Positions 6,957 through 15,642 of a stretch of DNA of 64,000 bases are shown piece after piece. The translations under genes and the position numbers were made by a program. Source of the DNA: Virgibacillus siamensis (GTDB lineage: Bacteria; Bacillota; Bacilli; Bacillales; Amphibacillaceae). Location: contig NZ_FUIH01000004.1 of assembly GCF_900162695.1 (NCBI RefSeq), positions 1 through 64,000 of the forward strand, in the 5' to 3' direction. The notes beneath the pieces were generated by a model. The model made no database searches, was not told the origin of the DNA, and saw nothing but the letters and a program-made list of their open reading frames with translations. Position 1 is the first letter of the stretch; every line of letters starts with the position of its first letter.

Positions 6957-8180
6957 TTACCTGTTCAAAAGACCTGTAACAAAATACTCTTTCCAACTGA
7001 CATTATCATATTTCCCAATACGTTTCCATTGTATGTCTGTTATATCTAGTGACGTAATGAATGGTGTACCGTTTCGGAATTGATCCCAATCCCCTTGCGC
7101 CGCCCATTCACCTGTATCTGCGCCTTTCTTTATTTCGATTAGGTCACCCATGTTAATACCTGTTTGAACCTTTTGCCGCTGCAGCAATCCTTGATCAGTC
7201 AGCATCCATACATTGGTTCCAAATAACTGGTTTTCCCTGACCACTGCAGCATTTTGTGAAGCTTTCGTTGTGATGGCCAGTTTTGCATGATATCCCGGAA
7301 GCAGCTTTTCTGTATTGGTGCCATCTTCAAACTTCACCTGAAACGGGTAGACACTCGCTGTATGTACATTAACAGTTTGCGGTGTGTCACTGATTGCACT
7401 AAGTGTTCCCTTGAGCATATCACTGTTTTCACGAATATTCACTTTAACAGGCATCTCCGGCTCGACTTCCATCCGCTCTTCCTCAGTGAGTTTACCGGCT
7501 GCCTCCAATTCCATTCCTCGGATCATAACGACTGGATTTTCCAAGGTTTCCGAAAGTTTGGCAACCCTGCCCTGATATGCACTTTCTACGGTAATCGTAT
7601 CCCCGGACGATTCCAAATCCGACAATTGACCCTGAATACTATCGAGCTCCGCTTTTTTTTGGGCAAGTTCTTTTTTCTGCTCAGCAATGTATGCCTCCTT
7701 CATATATTCTACCTCAACAGGCTCGTGTGTCAGATCAAATTTTGCGCTTTCTCCTTCAAATTGTGCCTCTAAATCTGACTGTGGTGCCTGAAAGGAGGAT
7801 ACTCTGGCAATTGCCTCCTCAATTGCGGCAATCTGTCCGTTCAATGAAGCGGCATCACTTTCCAATTGTGCTTTTGTTTCATAAAAGTTTCGCGGTTCAT
7901 ATGTAAAAAGCGCATCACCGACATCAACTTCCGCACCATCTTCCACCTTGAACTCCAGAAAACTCCCTTTATCTTCATCAAAATAGACACTATTTTCTTT
8001 AGCTGCTTGTAATACTCCGTCTGTCTCAATCGTTTCATACATATCCTGCTTGGTTATGGCAGCCCATTCATCAATATAGGAGAACCGATCGACTTTCTCG
8101 TCTTCATCCAAATAAACGAGCAAACAATTAACACCAAAAAACAACACGATTAATGTTAGTATTACTTTCCTGCGATTCAT
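6957..8180 (-). CDS. Membrane-fusion (HlyD/YknX-like) efflux adaptor, 407 aa
   Basis: A single N-terminal transmembrane helix (about 5-22) is followed by a lipoyl/barrel-sandwich half-motif (FLEFKVEDGAEVDVGDALF), a coiled-coil hairpin rich in Ala, Glu and Lys (about 105-205), the second half-motif, and a beta-rich C-terminal region. This is the layout of periplasmic-adaptor-type proteins that partner ABC exporters in Firmicutes, such as YknX. I chose the ATG at 8180 because it overlaps the stop of the upstream Yip1 gene as ATGA and has a GGGTGG site; a longer frame lacks support. No ABC ATPase or permease gene is adjacent. Confidence 0.82.
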   Translation of the reverse strand: MNRRKVILTLIVLFFGVNCLLVYLDEDEKVDRFSYIDEWAAITKQDMYETIETDGVLQAAKENSVYFDEDKGSFLEFKVEDGAEVDVGDALFTYEPRNFYETKAQLESDAASLNGQIAAIEEAIARVSSFQAPQSDLEAQFEGESAKFDLTHEPVEVEYMKEAYIAEQKKELAQKKAELDSIQGQLSDLESSGDTITVESAYQGRVAKLSETLENPVVMIRGMELEAAGKLTEEERMEVEPEMPVKVNIRENSDMLKGTLSAISDTPQTVNVHTASVYPFQVKFEDGTNTEKLLPGYHAKLAITTKASQNAAVVRENQLFGTNVWMLTDQGLLQRQKVQTGINMGDLIEIKKGADTGEWAAQGDWDQFRNGTPFITSLDITDIQWKRIGKYDNVSWKEYFVTGLLNR

Positions 8181-8851
8181 CCAAACCACCCGCCAAGTAA
8201 ATAAATATCGGCAACAGCCAATGCTGCGGCAAGACCCCAGTAAAGAATATGTAAAATGATAACAACTGTCCAAATCAGGCGCCTGCTGCCATCAGCCAGA
8301 AAGCTTATGAATCTTGCCTGAAACCAAATAATCCAAAACTGAAAAAGCGATATCGCACCACAAAAATAGATTATCCATGTTTTTTCCGTAAAGTATGAAG
8401 CAATGATGCCGAATGACCATGGTGAAACATGCCAGTCCAGACCCCAAAATACAGCCAGTGGAATCCACAGAACCCGTTCAACCAACATCACAAACAAAAC
8501 AATCTGCTGCATAACAAGCAGTTTTTTGTACGGGATTCCAGTCAGCCAGTAAAAGATTAACGAAGGTATAAATAATACCAATAACGCGAACAGAACAGCA
8601 AAGCTCATTCTGCCAAGAACAAACCAGAATTTTGTCACCTCATATTGAAGTCCGCCGAGGGCTGTCGCAGTTTCAGATACAGGCTGCGACCCGAGCCCGA
8701 GCCCAGCCATCCAGGTATAAACAGCTATACTTAACAGCAAAAGCAGCAAAAATACTCTCCAAACGTTTTTTAGTGCTTCCGCTTCACGAATCCGATATAA
8801 ATTGTCATCTATTGGAAAGAAAAATTTTATAAGATTCACCCGATAGAGCAT
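8177..8851 (-). CDS. Yip1-family membrane protein (YknW-like), 224 aa
   Basis: The protein has five or six hydrophobic helices and a short cytoplasmic N-terminus, typical of the Yip1 domain. In B. subtilis the Yip1 protein YknW assembles with YknX and the YknYZ ABC transporter to protect against the SdpC toxin. Here the same pair of types is present and translationally coupled (4-bp ATGA overlap), so a joint envelope-protection or export role is plausible. The sequence match is by topology and context rather than by a diagnostic motif. Confidence 0.7.
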   Translation of the reverse strand: MLYRVNLIKFFFPIDDNLYRIREAEALKNVWRVFLLLLLLSIAVYTWMAGLGLGSQPVSETATALGGLQYEVTKFWFVLGRMSFAVLFALLVLFIPSLIFYWLTGIPYKKLLVMQQIVLFVMLVERVLWIPLAVFWGLDWHVSPWSFGIIASYFTEKTWIIYFCGAISLFQFWIIWFQARFISFLADGSRRLIWTVVIILHILYWGLAAALAVADIYLLGGWFG

Positions 8852-8924
8852 GTACCACAGTCCTTTTAGTCAAATCTGGTCGATTTCCATCTGATTCCTA
8901 TTTTAACGTAAAATTCACTAATAT

Positions 8925-8958
8925 CCTATCATTTTCGATATTTTACGAAAATAATAGG
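8925..8958. other. Inverted repeat upstream of the Yip1/MFP operon
   Basis: Arms CCTATCATTTTCG and CGAAAATAATAGG pair over 13 bp with one mismatch across an 8-base spacer. On the plus strand a GATTTTTT run follows, but no plus-strand gene precedes it; on the minus strand, where both neighbours are coded, there is no T run. It could be an operator, a terminator of an unseen plus-strand transcript, or a processing hairpin after the acetyltransferase gene. Confidence 0.5.
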
Positions 8959-8972
8959 GATTTTTTCCTATA

Positions 8973-10136
8973 TTAGTAGAAATCCGGAAAATAAGTTTGT
9001 CGGCTAGGTACAATACGTTCCAATATTTTTACTTGCTCCGGATCTCCGGAAACCAAACCGGCTTCGTGCAGTTCCATTGGACGCTTATATCCCATCAGCA
9101 TCGATGCAAGCTGCTGAACATTGCATTGGATTTCGTTTTGGCCATTCGATGATTTTAGACAGGTTATACCTGTTCCGCTTCGGGTGAGCTGATACGTTCC
9201 CGTGTTTTCAGGCAGGAAATCATCGACAACATTCAATGCCGGCAGTGATTGGCTTTCGACAGGCTGGAACGGAAATTGCTCCAGGAAACGATGCACATCG
9301 ACAATTCGTGCCATGAAATAAGGTTGCAGTTTTTGGTCGAATCGCGGCTCATCAAGCAGAAGTGAAAGATTGTCATATTCAGGAACAACCATTTTGACAT
9401 TTTCCGCCATTGAATCATGATTGGCAATAAATTGAAGCAGCTGTTTCAAACCATCCAGTGTCTTATACATCATTTCTTTTACAGTAAAAACTTCTTCTTT
9501 TACCTGATAAATGATATATGCTGTCGGATGATGGTCTTGATCGTAGGCAGCTGCCACATGATTATTTCCCTTTAAAACACGCTGTTCCCACCACTTAACA
9601 TCTCTCACAAGTGTTCCGTTAAACCGCCGGGCATGCGCTGTGTATACATCATGAAGCAGACCGATATCGTCTTCTGCACGGCGAACATATCCATTTGTGT
9701 CCCACTGACGTTTTAATTTAGCGAGTGGTATGGAATAATGTTTTTCGACAAATGCAGTTTCCCATCCATACTTCCGGTAAAAGGCAAATGAAAAAGGATG
9801 CAGAAATGAAATTGTCTGGCCGTGTTCCTTCATGTAGTTTAATGCATGATGAAGCAGTTCTTTAACCGCCCCTTGTCTACGGTACTCCGGCCATGTGGCA
9901 ACTGCACTTATCCCGCCCATTTCAAAGACTTTTCCGTTAATATAGCAGGTTAACGGAATCAGATGCAGTTTGGCCGCCAGTTCATCATTCGACATCCATC
10001 CCCAAATAATATGTCGATTCGCCTCTTCTTCCTTTTGTCGAAGTGCCTCTCCGGTCATTTCATATTGAAAAGCAAATTGCGACAGCGCGAAAATTGCCGG
10101 ATAATCGCGATTAGTGAGTGTTTTTATGTATGACAT
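8973..10136 (-). CDS. Eis-like GNAT N-acetyltransferase, 387 aa
   Basis: The N-terminal half is a GNAT domain. The acetyl-CoA loop reads WPEYRRQGAVKELL near residue 90, preceded by the GGISAVAT strand and followed by FLHPFSFAFYRKYGWE, a signature of the Eis family. The second half fits the second GNAT-like and C-terminal SCP2-like domains of Eis proteins, ending in an acidic Asp-Phe-Tyr tail. Family members acetylate amines such as aminoglycosides, polyamines or lysines; the substrate here is unknown. The ATG at 10136 follows GAGGGG by six bases; the longer reading frame has no site. Confidence 0.85.
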   Translation of the reverse strand: MSYIKTLTNRDYPAIFALSQFAFQYEMTGEALRQKEEEANRHIIWGWMSNDELAAKLHLIPLTCYINGKVFEMGGISAVATWPEYRRQGAVKELLHHALNYMKEHGQTISFLHPFSFAFYRKYGWETAFVEKHYSIPLAKLKRQWDTNGYVRRAEDDIGLLHDVYTAHARRFNGTLVRDVKWWEQRVLKGNNHVAAAYDQDHHPTAYIIYQVKEEVFTVKEMMYKTLDGLKQLLQFIANHDSMAENVKMVVPEYDNLSLLLDEPRFDQKLQPYFMARIVDVHRFLEQFPFQPVESQSLPALNVVDDFLPENTGTYQLTRSGTGITCLKSSNGQNEIQCNVQQLASMLMGYKRPMELHEAGLVSGDPEQVKILERIVPSRQTYFPDFY

Positions 10137-10247
10137 CGTGATCCCCCTCAATTCATTCCTGTACAACAATCATACATTAATTTATTCAAAATATACCAAT
10201 TTTGGAGTTTATTCGAGGGATGACAAATTCATATGGCAAGTGGTTCG

Positions 10248-10373
10248 CGCTGAAGAATGTGTCGAACCCGCTGAACAAAATGCATTTCGCGCTGAAGAAA
10301 GAGCCGTACCCGCTGAACAAAATGCATTTCGCGCTGAAGAAACCGCCAATGCTGCCGAACAATGCGCACAGCC
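10248..10373. repeat. Degenerate tandem repeat, exact 21-bp period
   Basis: The core CGCTGAA recurs at 10248, 10269, 10290, 10311 and 10332, with a diverged copy (TGCCGAA) at 10353: every step is 21 bp. Alternate units are more alike, giving a 42-bp higher-order unit containing CGCTGAACAAAATGCATTTC twice exactly. It lies between the acetyltransferase gene and the end of rpsI. Because 21 is a multiple of three, open frames run through it, but none has a ribosome-binding site, so I treat it as noncoding. Confidence 0.85.
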
Positions 10374-10422
10374 CTTATTCAAGGCTAGCTTGTGCTGTAA
10401 AAAAACCAACCTTTCCAGACAA

Positions 10423-10462
10423 CAAAAAAACCCCCCTTCCCGCAAAAGGAAAGAGAGCTTTT
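10423..10462 (-). terminator. Possible terminator after rplM-rpsI
   Basis: On the minus strand CTTTCC and GGGAAGG form a short imperfect stem followed by GGGGTTTTTTT. The T run is good, the stem weak. Confidence 0.45.
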
Positions 10463-10474
10463 GTACAAGCAAAA

Positions 10475-10867
10475 TTAACGCTTTGAGAATTGTGGTGCAC
10501 GACGAGCGCCTTTAAGACCGTACTTCTTACGTTCTGTTTCGCGGGCGTCACGAGTCAGATATCCTTCACGCTTCAATGTTGCGCGATATTCAGGATCTGC
10601 TTTCAGCAGTGCACGTGCAATACCGTGGCGGATTGCACCTGCCTGTCCAGTGAATCCTCCACCATGCACATTTACTAAAACATCATAAGTTCCTTGAGTT
10701 TCAGTGCTTGCAAGTGGCTGATTCAAAATTAATAGCTGTGTTTCATATGGGAAATAGTCTTTAGCATCACGGTCATTGATCAGTACACGGCCGGTACCTG
10801 GAACCAGACGTACACGAGCAGTTGATCTTTTACGGCGACCAGTGCCATAGTATTGTACTTGTGCCAA
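10475..10867 (-). CDS. rpsI: 30S ribosomal protein S9
   Basis: The 130-residue protein ends in the invariant SKR tail, which reaches toward the P-site tRNA, and contains the [19 protein letters not shown] core. Length equals the family norm. It follows rplM by 19 bases in the conserved rplM-rpsI operon. AGGAGG precedes the ATG. A 21-bp tandem repeat lies downstream. Confidence 0.98.
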   Translation of the reverse strand: MAQVQYYGTGRRKRSTARVRLVPGTGRVLINDRDAKDYFPYETQLLILNQPLASTETQGTYDVLVNVHGGGFTGQAGAIRHGIARALLKADPEYRATLKREGYLTRDARETERKKYGLKGARRAPQFSKR

Positions 10868-10886
10868 TTGATTTACCTCCTTTTAA

Positions 10887-11324
10887 TTATCCTCGAAGCT
10901 CGTAGACTTCCGGCTTTTGAGCTTGATGATTGTGTTCTGAACCTCTGAATACGTGCAGTTTTTTACCCATTTTGCGGCCAAGCGGACCTTTAGGAAGCAT
11001 ACCTTTTACAGCAAGTTCCAGCATTTGTTCCGGGTATTTTGTACGCATTTCTTCAGCATTGCGTTGTTTCAAACCACCTGGATGGTTTGAATGACGGTAA
11101 TACATTTTGTCATCCATTTTCTTACCTGTCAGCTCTATTTTTTCTGCGTTGATAATGATTACATAATCACCAGTATCAGCATGTGGTGTATAAGTTGGTT
11201 TATGCTTTCCGCGCAGGATAGCAGAAACTTCACTTGCCAGACGGCCTAAACGTTGGCCTTCAGCATCCACAACAAGCCATTTGCGTTCAATGTTATTTTC
11301 ATTCGCCATGAAAGTTGTGCGCAT
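10887..11324 (-). CDS. rplM: 50S ribosomal protein L13
   Basis: I place the start at 11324, giving 145 residues, the B. subtilis length, with the family N-terminus MRTTFMA and GGAGGG upstream; a longer frame extends into the leader without support. Core motifs include [16 protein letters not shown], the KHKPTYTPH segment and [11 protein letters not shown]13 is an early-assembling protein of the large subunit. In B. subtilis the gene has an untranslated leader, and here too about 100 bases separate promoter and start. Confidence 0.97.
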   Translation of the reverse strand: MRTTFMANENNIERKWLVVDAEGQRLGRLASEVSAILRGKHKPTYTPHADTGDYVIIINAEKIELTGKKMDDKMYYRHSNHPGGLKQRNAEEMRTKYPEQMLELAVKGMLPKGPLGRKMGKKLHVFRGSEHNHQAQKPEVYELRG

Positions 11325-11329
11325 GATGG

Positions 11330-11420
11330 TTTCCCTCCAAATTTCAATTCGATTCAATGTTATTCCTATATTTAACATAATTAGTTTCCGGGGCTAATCA
11401 TGGTTTAGAAATAAAATGCC
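11330..11420 (-). promoter_or_regulatory. Untranslated leader of rplM (candidate L13 leader)
   Basis: About 100 bases lie between the promoter and the rplM start, with an ATTAG/CTAAT hairpin around a CCCCGGAAA loop near 11377-11395. Bacilli have a described L13 leader motif at this place; I cannot confirm the match without a covariance model. Confidence 0.4.
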
Positions 11421-11427
11421 ACAAATC

Positions 11428-11457
11428 ATCATATACCATCTATAGCAAGTTTGTCAA
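11428..11457 (-). promoter_or_regulatory. Promoter of rplM-rpsI
   Basis: Minus-strand TTGACA (11452-11457), 18-bp spacer, TATGAT (11428-11433). A perfect -35 upstream of the leader; it separates rplM-rpsI from the peptide transporter. Confidence 0.7.
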
Positions 11458-11463
11458 GTCCTA

Positions 11464-11500
11464 AATAAAACAGCCTCCCTCACTGAGAGAAGCTGCCTCA
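11464..11500 (-). terminator. Terminator after the peptide transporter
   Basis: Minus-strand AGCTTCTCTC / GAGGGAGGCT pairs over ten positions with wobble pairs and is followed by TGTTTTATTT. It lies just after the transporter stop codon. Confidence 0.7.
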
Positions 11501-11505
11501 TTATC

Positions 11506-12996
11506 TTATAAAACACCGCGCATGAAGGTTTGTATTTTTTTCGAGAATATGAATAATACAATACCTGCCAGAACAGCGATACCACCGATTATTCCAAAAT
11601 AATAAATTTCTGATGATGGATCATACAATTTAACAATTTGCGCGTTTACTGCTTGTCCCGCTGCATTGGACATGAACCATAAACTCATGGTCTGTGCAGA
11701 AAACGCAGCAGGTGCCAATTTGGTTGTTGCAGATAAGCCTACCGGTGACAGGCAAAGTTCACCAAGTACTACCAGGAAGAAACTCAATACAAGCCATAAT
11801 GGACTTACCAATGATTCTGTTCCATTAATGACTGCCGGGAATATCAAAACCATAAACGATATTCCGCCAAGGATGATTCCAAGCGAAAATTTCTTCGGTG
11901 TAGATGGCTGACGATTTCCAAGTTTCACCCACATTGTTGCGAAAAGTGGTGTCAGCATAATAATGAATAGCGGGTTCAGTGACTGGAACCATGATGCATA
12001 CAAGTCAATTCCCAAAAAGCTTAGTTCAGTCCGTTCTTTTGCATATAACGCAAGGATAATCGATCCCTGTTCCTGAATTGCCCAGAAAACCATAGATGCG
12101 ATAAACAGCGGGATATACGCCAAAATACGTGAACGTTCCTCTTCGTTTGTTTTCGGACTTTTATACATGACAATAAAGTATGCAGTCGGAATCACAACGC
12201 CAAGGAAACTGATTAGATACGTAAATGTTGTAATATTCAATATATGAGTTGGAATAGTAATGGCAAGCAGGATAACCAAAATTACTGCGCCAATTCCAAA
12301 TCGTTTAAATACAATCTTGCGTTCCTGAACATCAAGCGGATTTGCCACATATGTTCCGGCAAGTCCAAGATATTTTTTTCGTGTCAAAACAAAAACAACC
12401 AAACCAAGGAACATTCCGATTGCAGCAAGGCTGAATCCAAGGTGATAATTATATTGCTGTCCAACTGTTCCAACGACAAACGGTGCAATCAATGCCCCCA
12501 AATTAATACCCATGTAAAAAATACTGAAGCCTGCATCGCGGCGGGTATCCTTCTCACTGTACATATCCCCGACAACACTGGAAACGTTCGGTTTCAGAAG
12601 ACCTGTACCAATGGTTATGAATAACATCGACAGAATTAAACCAGTAACTCCTATCGGCAAAGAAAGCACAACGTGACCGATCATGATGAGAATACCGCCA
12701 TAGAAAATAGTTTGCTGCGTACCAAGCAAACGGTCTGCAATCCAACCACCGATGACACCTGTCATGTAGACAAGTGCACCATAAATAGCCATAATGGATG
12801 CAGCTACATCTTTGTCAATTCCCAGACCGCCATTAAATAGCTGGTCGTACATGTAGTAAAGCAGCAGAGCACGCATTCCATAGTAGGAAAAGCGCTCCCA
12901 AAACTCTGTGAAAAATAAAGTGAATAACCCTTTAGGCTGTCCAAAAAAGCCACGCTGGGGAACACTTTGTACAATTTTCTCCTTATCAAACTTCAT
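11506..12996 (-). CDS. POT/PTR2-family proton-dependent oligopeptide transporter
   Basis: With the start at 12996 (GGGAG site 11 bases upstream) the protein has 496 residues, normal for bacterial POT di/tripeptide symporters such as DtpT. The ExxER proton-coupling motif appears in FTEFWERFSYYG (about residues 25-36), and the PTR2 signature in GGWIADRLLGTQQTIFYGG. About 14 transmembrane helices are expected. It has its own promoter and terminator and separates truA from rplM, which are adjacent in B. subtilis. A role in peptide nutrition is inferred from the family. Confidence 0.92.
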   Translation of the reverse strand: MKFDKEKIVQSVPQRGFFGQPKGLFTLFFTEFWERFSYYGMRALLLYYMYDQLFNGGLGIDKDVAASIMAIYGALVYMTGVIGGWIADRLLGTQQTIFYGGILIMIGHVVLSLPIGVTGLILSMLFITIGTGLLKPNVSSVVGDMYSEKDTRRDAGFSIFYMGINLGALIAPFVVGTVGQQYNYHLGFSLAAIGMFLGLVVFVLTRKKYLGLAGTYVANPLDVQERKIVFKRFGIGAVILVILLAITIPTHILNITTFTYLISFLGVVIPTAYFIVMYKSPKTNEEERSRILAYIPLFIASMVFWAIQEQGSIILALYAKERTELSFLGIDLYASWFQSLNPLFIIMLTPLFATMWVKLGNRQPSTPKKFSLGIILGGISFMVLIFPAVINGTESLVSPLWLVLSFFLVVLGELCLSPVGLSATTKLAPAAFSAQTMSLWFMSNAAGQAVNAQIVKLYDPSSEIYYFGIIGGIAVLAGIVLFIFSKKIQTFMRGVL

Positions 12997-13107
12997 GCTG
13001 TGAAAAACTCCCTCTCTCGTATTAGCTGTATAATAAGCCATATTAAATTTTACTTTTTTCTGATAATTATGCTTCAGCAAACTTCGGAAAAAATAAGGGC
13101 ACGTTCC

Positions 13108-13136
13108 ATAATATGTCGTGAAATCCCGCATGTCAA
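13108..13136 (-). promoter_or_regulatory. Promoter of the peptide transporter
   Basis: Minus-strand TTGACA (13131-13136), exact 17-bp spacer, TATTAT (13108-13113); a leader of about 100 bases follows. Confidence 0.7.
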
Positions 13137-13175
13137 CTGAGTGAAAACGCATAAAAATCACAAAAAAATAATCAA

Positions 13176-13210
13176 TTAAAAAAACTTGGTACGATAGCAC
13201 CAAGTTTTGG
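13176..13210 (-). terminator. Terminator after truA
   Basis: AACTTGGT, eight-base loop, ACCAAGTT, followed by a T run on the minus strand; ends the ECF-truA transcript. Confidence 0.8.
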
Positions 13211-13216
13211 AAATAT

Positions 13217-13957
13217 TCAATAGGTCACCTTCCACAGATATAATCCCTGTGCCGGAACTGTATCGCCTACAAGCCGCCGGTCTTTCTTTTCCAGGAGCCC
13301 TGTGATGTCCGACGCACTTCGTTTCCCCTGACCAATATCAAGCAATGCCCCAACAATAATACGGACCATATTGTACAAAAAACCGCTGCCCCGAAAAATA
13401 AACTCAATCTGACTGCCGTTTTTTTGACAGGAAACTTCATACATCTTTCGGACTTTACTTCCTTTTATAGTAGCTTTTGCAGATGAAAAGGTGGTAAAAT
13501 CATGTTCACCTTCCAAAAGGTTACATGCCTTTTTTATTTCCTGCATATCTAATTGATAAGGAAACTGGTAGTAGTAGTTTTGTTTAAAAACATCTTTTCC
13601 CCGCTTATTCCATACATAATATCGGTATTCCTTTTCAACTACATCATATCTGGCATGGAATGTATCAGCGGCAGTCTCCACCACATGCACATATAGATCA
13701 TCGGGCAATAACGTATTGATCGCCATTTTCCAGTTATATAACGGAAGATTGAAGGAAGTTTCAAAGTGGATGGTCTGTCCCTTCGCATGCACACCAGTAT
13801 CGGTCCGTCCGGATGCCTGTATTCGGATATGCTCCCCTTTATGGATGCGCCGTAAAGCCTTCTCCAATTCGCCTTGTATTGTGCGCTGACGGGGCTGAAT
13901 CTGAAAGCCGGAAAAATTCGTCCCGTCATAGCTTATAATGCATTTAATTTTTGCCAT
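13217..13957 (-). CDS. truA: tRNA pseudouridine(38-40) synthase TruA
   Basis: The 246-residue protein has the TruA catalytic motif ASGRTDTGVHAKGQ, where the Asp is the nucleophile that isomerises uridines in the anticodon arm of many tRNAs. Other family segments: YDGTNFSGFQ at the start, FHARYDVVEKEYRYYVWN and the GSGFLYNMVRIIVG helix. It follows ecfT by 19 bases and ends the operon before a strong terminator. Length is standard. Confidence 0.97.
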   Translation of the reverse strand: MAKIKCIISYDGTNFSGFQIQPRQRTIQGELEKALRRIHKGEHIRIQASGRTDTGVHAKGQTIHFETSFNLPLYNWKMAINTLLPDDLYVHVVETAADTFHARYDVVEKEYRYYVWNKRGKDVFKQNYYYQFPYQLDMQEIKKACNLLEGEHDFTTFSSAKATIKGSKVRKMYEVSCQKNGSQIEFIFRGSGFLYNMVRIIVGALLDIGQGKRSASDITGLLEKKDRRLVGDTVPAQGLYLWKVTY

Positions 13958-13976
13958 GGCCTCTCAGCCCCTTTCA

Positions 13977-14777
13977 TTAATATGATCTGGTTAAAAACAG
14001 TCCTGCAACAACACATATAAATAATAGATAAATGACAATATCCCGTGTTTCAATCTTTAATTCACGCAGCTTGGAACGGCCTTCTCCCCCCTGATACCCC
14101 CGCGCTTCCATTGCCATAGCGAGCTCCTCTGCACGTTTAAACGCACTGACAAACAAAGGGACAAGCAGGGGCACAACTGCTTTGACACGTTCTTTCAGTG
14201 TACCTGTGCGGAAATCAACACCACGGGATGCTTGTGCTTTGGAAATTTTCTCCGTTTCCTGCAGCAGTGTAGGAATAAATCGTAATGATATGGACATCAT
14301 CAGTGCCAGCTCATGCACCGGAAATTTAAATTTTTTCAGCGGATGCAGCATTTCCTCGATTGCATCCGTAATTTCAATTGGTGTTGTCGTCAATGTCAGC
14401 AGCGACGTTACCAATATCAGCAGAAAAAAGCGCATGGAAATGGCGAATCCCTGAATAAGCGCACCGGAAAATATTTTAAACGAAAACACCTCAACGAGTA
14501 CCTCACCCTGTTTCGTGACGATTAAATGCAGGATAAAGGTGAAAATAATTAAAAACCAGATAGGTGTCAGCCCTTTAATAATAAATCGTAATGGTATCCG
14601 GGTCGTAAATGTACTGGCCAGTGCAAATGCAGTCAGTATGCCATAGCTCCATACCGAATTTGCAAAAAAAACGACGAACACAAAGAAAAATATAATCGTG
14701 ATTTTAGTTCGCGGATCAAGCTTATGAACAAGGGAATGACCAGGGACGTACTGGCCGATTATCAGTGCATTATTCAT
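13977..14777 (-). CDS. ecfT: EcfT, transmembrane component of the shared ECF vitamin transporter
   Basis: I favour the ATG at 14777 (266 aa; GGGG ten bases upstream) over a GTG nine bases earlier that sits on the ribosome-binding site. Several hydrophobic helices are followed by the two Ala/Ser-Arg-Gly coupling motifs, SRGVDF and ARGYQGG, which contact the ATPases. EcfT scaffolds interchangeable substrate-binding S proteins encoded elsewhere. It overlaps the end of ecfA2 by eight bases (ATGAATAA), indicating coupled translation. Confidence 0.96.
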   Translation of the reverse strand: MNNALIIGQYVPGHSLVHKLDPRTKITIIFFFVFVVFFANSVWSYGILTAFALASTFTTRIPLRFIIKGLTPIWFLIIFTFILHLIVTKQGEVLVEVFSFKIFSGALIQGFAISMRFFLLILVTSLLTLTTTPIEITDAIEEMLHPLKKFKFPVHELALMMSISLRFIPTLLQETEKISKAQASRGVDFRTGTLKERVKAVVPLLVPLFVSAFKRAEELAMAMEARGYQGGEGRSKLRELKIETRDIVIYLLFICVVAGLFLTRSY

Positions 14778-15642
14778 GCTGTTCACGCCCCTTCAACAGC
14801 TGCCCGATATCGTTAGCAGCTTCTGCAATCGTTTGCCGCCTGAATGGGATTGCTTTTCCGAATCTCTGTTCAAACGCATTTAAAAATTGAACCATCTCCG
14901 GTACATCAAGCTGAACCTTCTGCAGGGCTTCTTTTTGTGAAAAAACTTCCTCAGGTTTGCCTTCCATGTATTTTGTTCCCTTATTTAAAATGATTACATG
15001 ATCAGCATATTTAACGGCATCCTCCATGCTGTGCGTAACTAAAACCGTTGTTTGACCCTGTTTGTGATGCATATCAGCAAACATTTCCATCATGTCTTTT
15101 TGACCGCTTGGATCAAGCCCTGCAGTCGGCTCGTCCAGCACAAGAATCTTCGGCCGTGTTGCCAGCACACCAGCTATCGCAACCCTGCGCATCTGTCCGC
15201 CGCTTAAATCGAAAGGAGATCGCTGCATCAATTCCTCTGTCAGACCAACATCAGACATAATCGCTGGAATTCGTTTTTCAATTTCATCCTTTGGCACGTC
15301 AAAATTTTCCGGTCCAAATGCAATATCCTTCCTGACCGTTTCCTCAAACAATTGGTGTTCAGGATATTGAAAAACTACTCCGACACGGCGGCGCAGATCT
15401 TTCATATTCTTTGGCTTTTCATCGGCAGTTAAGCGGAAATCACCAATCGTAACTTCCCCTGCTGTTGGCTGAAGCAACCCATTTAAATGCTGAATCAACG
15501 TTGACTTTCCGGAACCGGTATGCCCGATTACCGCAACAAATGACCCTGACGGCACGGTGATAGACAAATCCCTCAATGCCTGGTGAGCAAACGGGGTATT
15601 CGGTTGATATGTATAACTTACATGGTTAAATGTGATTTCCAT
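14770..15642 (-). CDS. ecfA2: EcfA2, ECF transporter ATPase
   Basis: A 290-residue ABC ATPase with Walker A GHTGSGKS (about 40), Q-loop [10 protein letters not shown], signature [13 protein letters not shown], Walker [13 protein letters not shown] and the H-loop TVLVTHSM. The EPEN-like segment FGPENF and the long C-terminal extension are typical of ECF-type ATPases. With EcfA1 it forms the heterodimer that drives vitamin uptake through EcfT. The gene overlaps ecfA1 by 25 bases and has a GGAGG site inside the upstream gene. Confidence 0.97.
   Translation of the reverse strand: MEITFNHVSYTYQPNTPFAHQALRDLSITVPSGSFVAVIGHTGSGKSTLIQHLNGLLQPTAGEVTIGDFRLTADEKPKNMKDLRRRVGVVFQYPEHQLFEETVRKDIAFGPENFDVPKDEIEKRIPAIMSDVGLTEELMQRSPFDLSGGQMRRVAIAGVLATRPKILVLDEPTAGLDPSGQKDMMEMFADMHHKQGQTTVLVTHSMEDAVKYADHVIILNKGTKYMEGKPEEVFSQKEALQKVQLDVPEMVQFLNAFEQRFGKAIPFRRQTIAEAANDIGQLLKGREQHE

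Noticed and set aside
10248..10373. CRISPR array at the 21-bp repeats
   Set aside because: Repeats are head-to-tail with no variable spacers, the unit is too short and degenerate, and no cas gene is present.
10114..10515. Plus-strand open frames with repeated AEQNAFRAEE or PLNKMHFALKK peptides
   Set aside because: They are by-products of a tandem repeat whose unit is a multiple of three. There is no ribosome-binding site, and the longest frame overlaps the ends of the acetyltransferase and rpsI genes.
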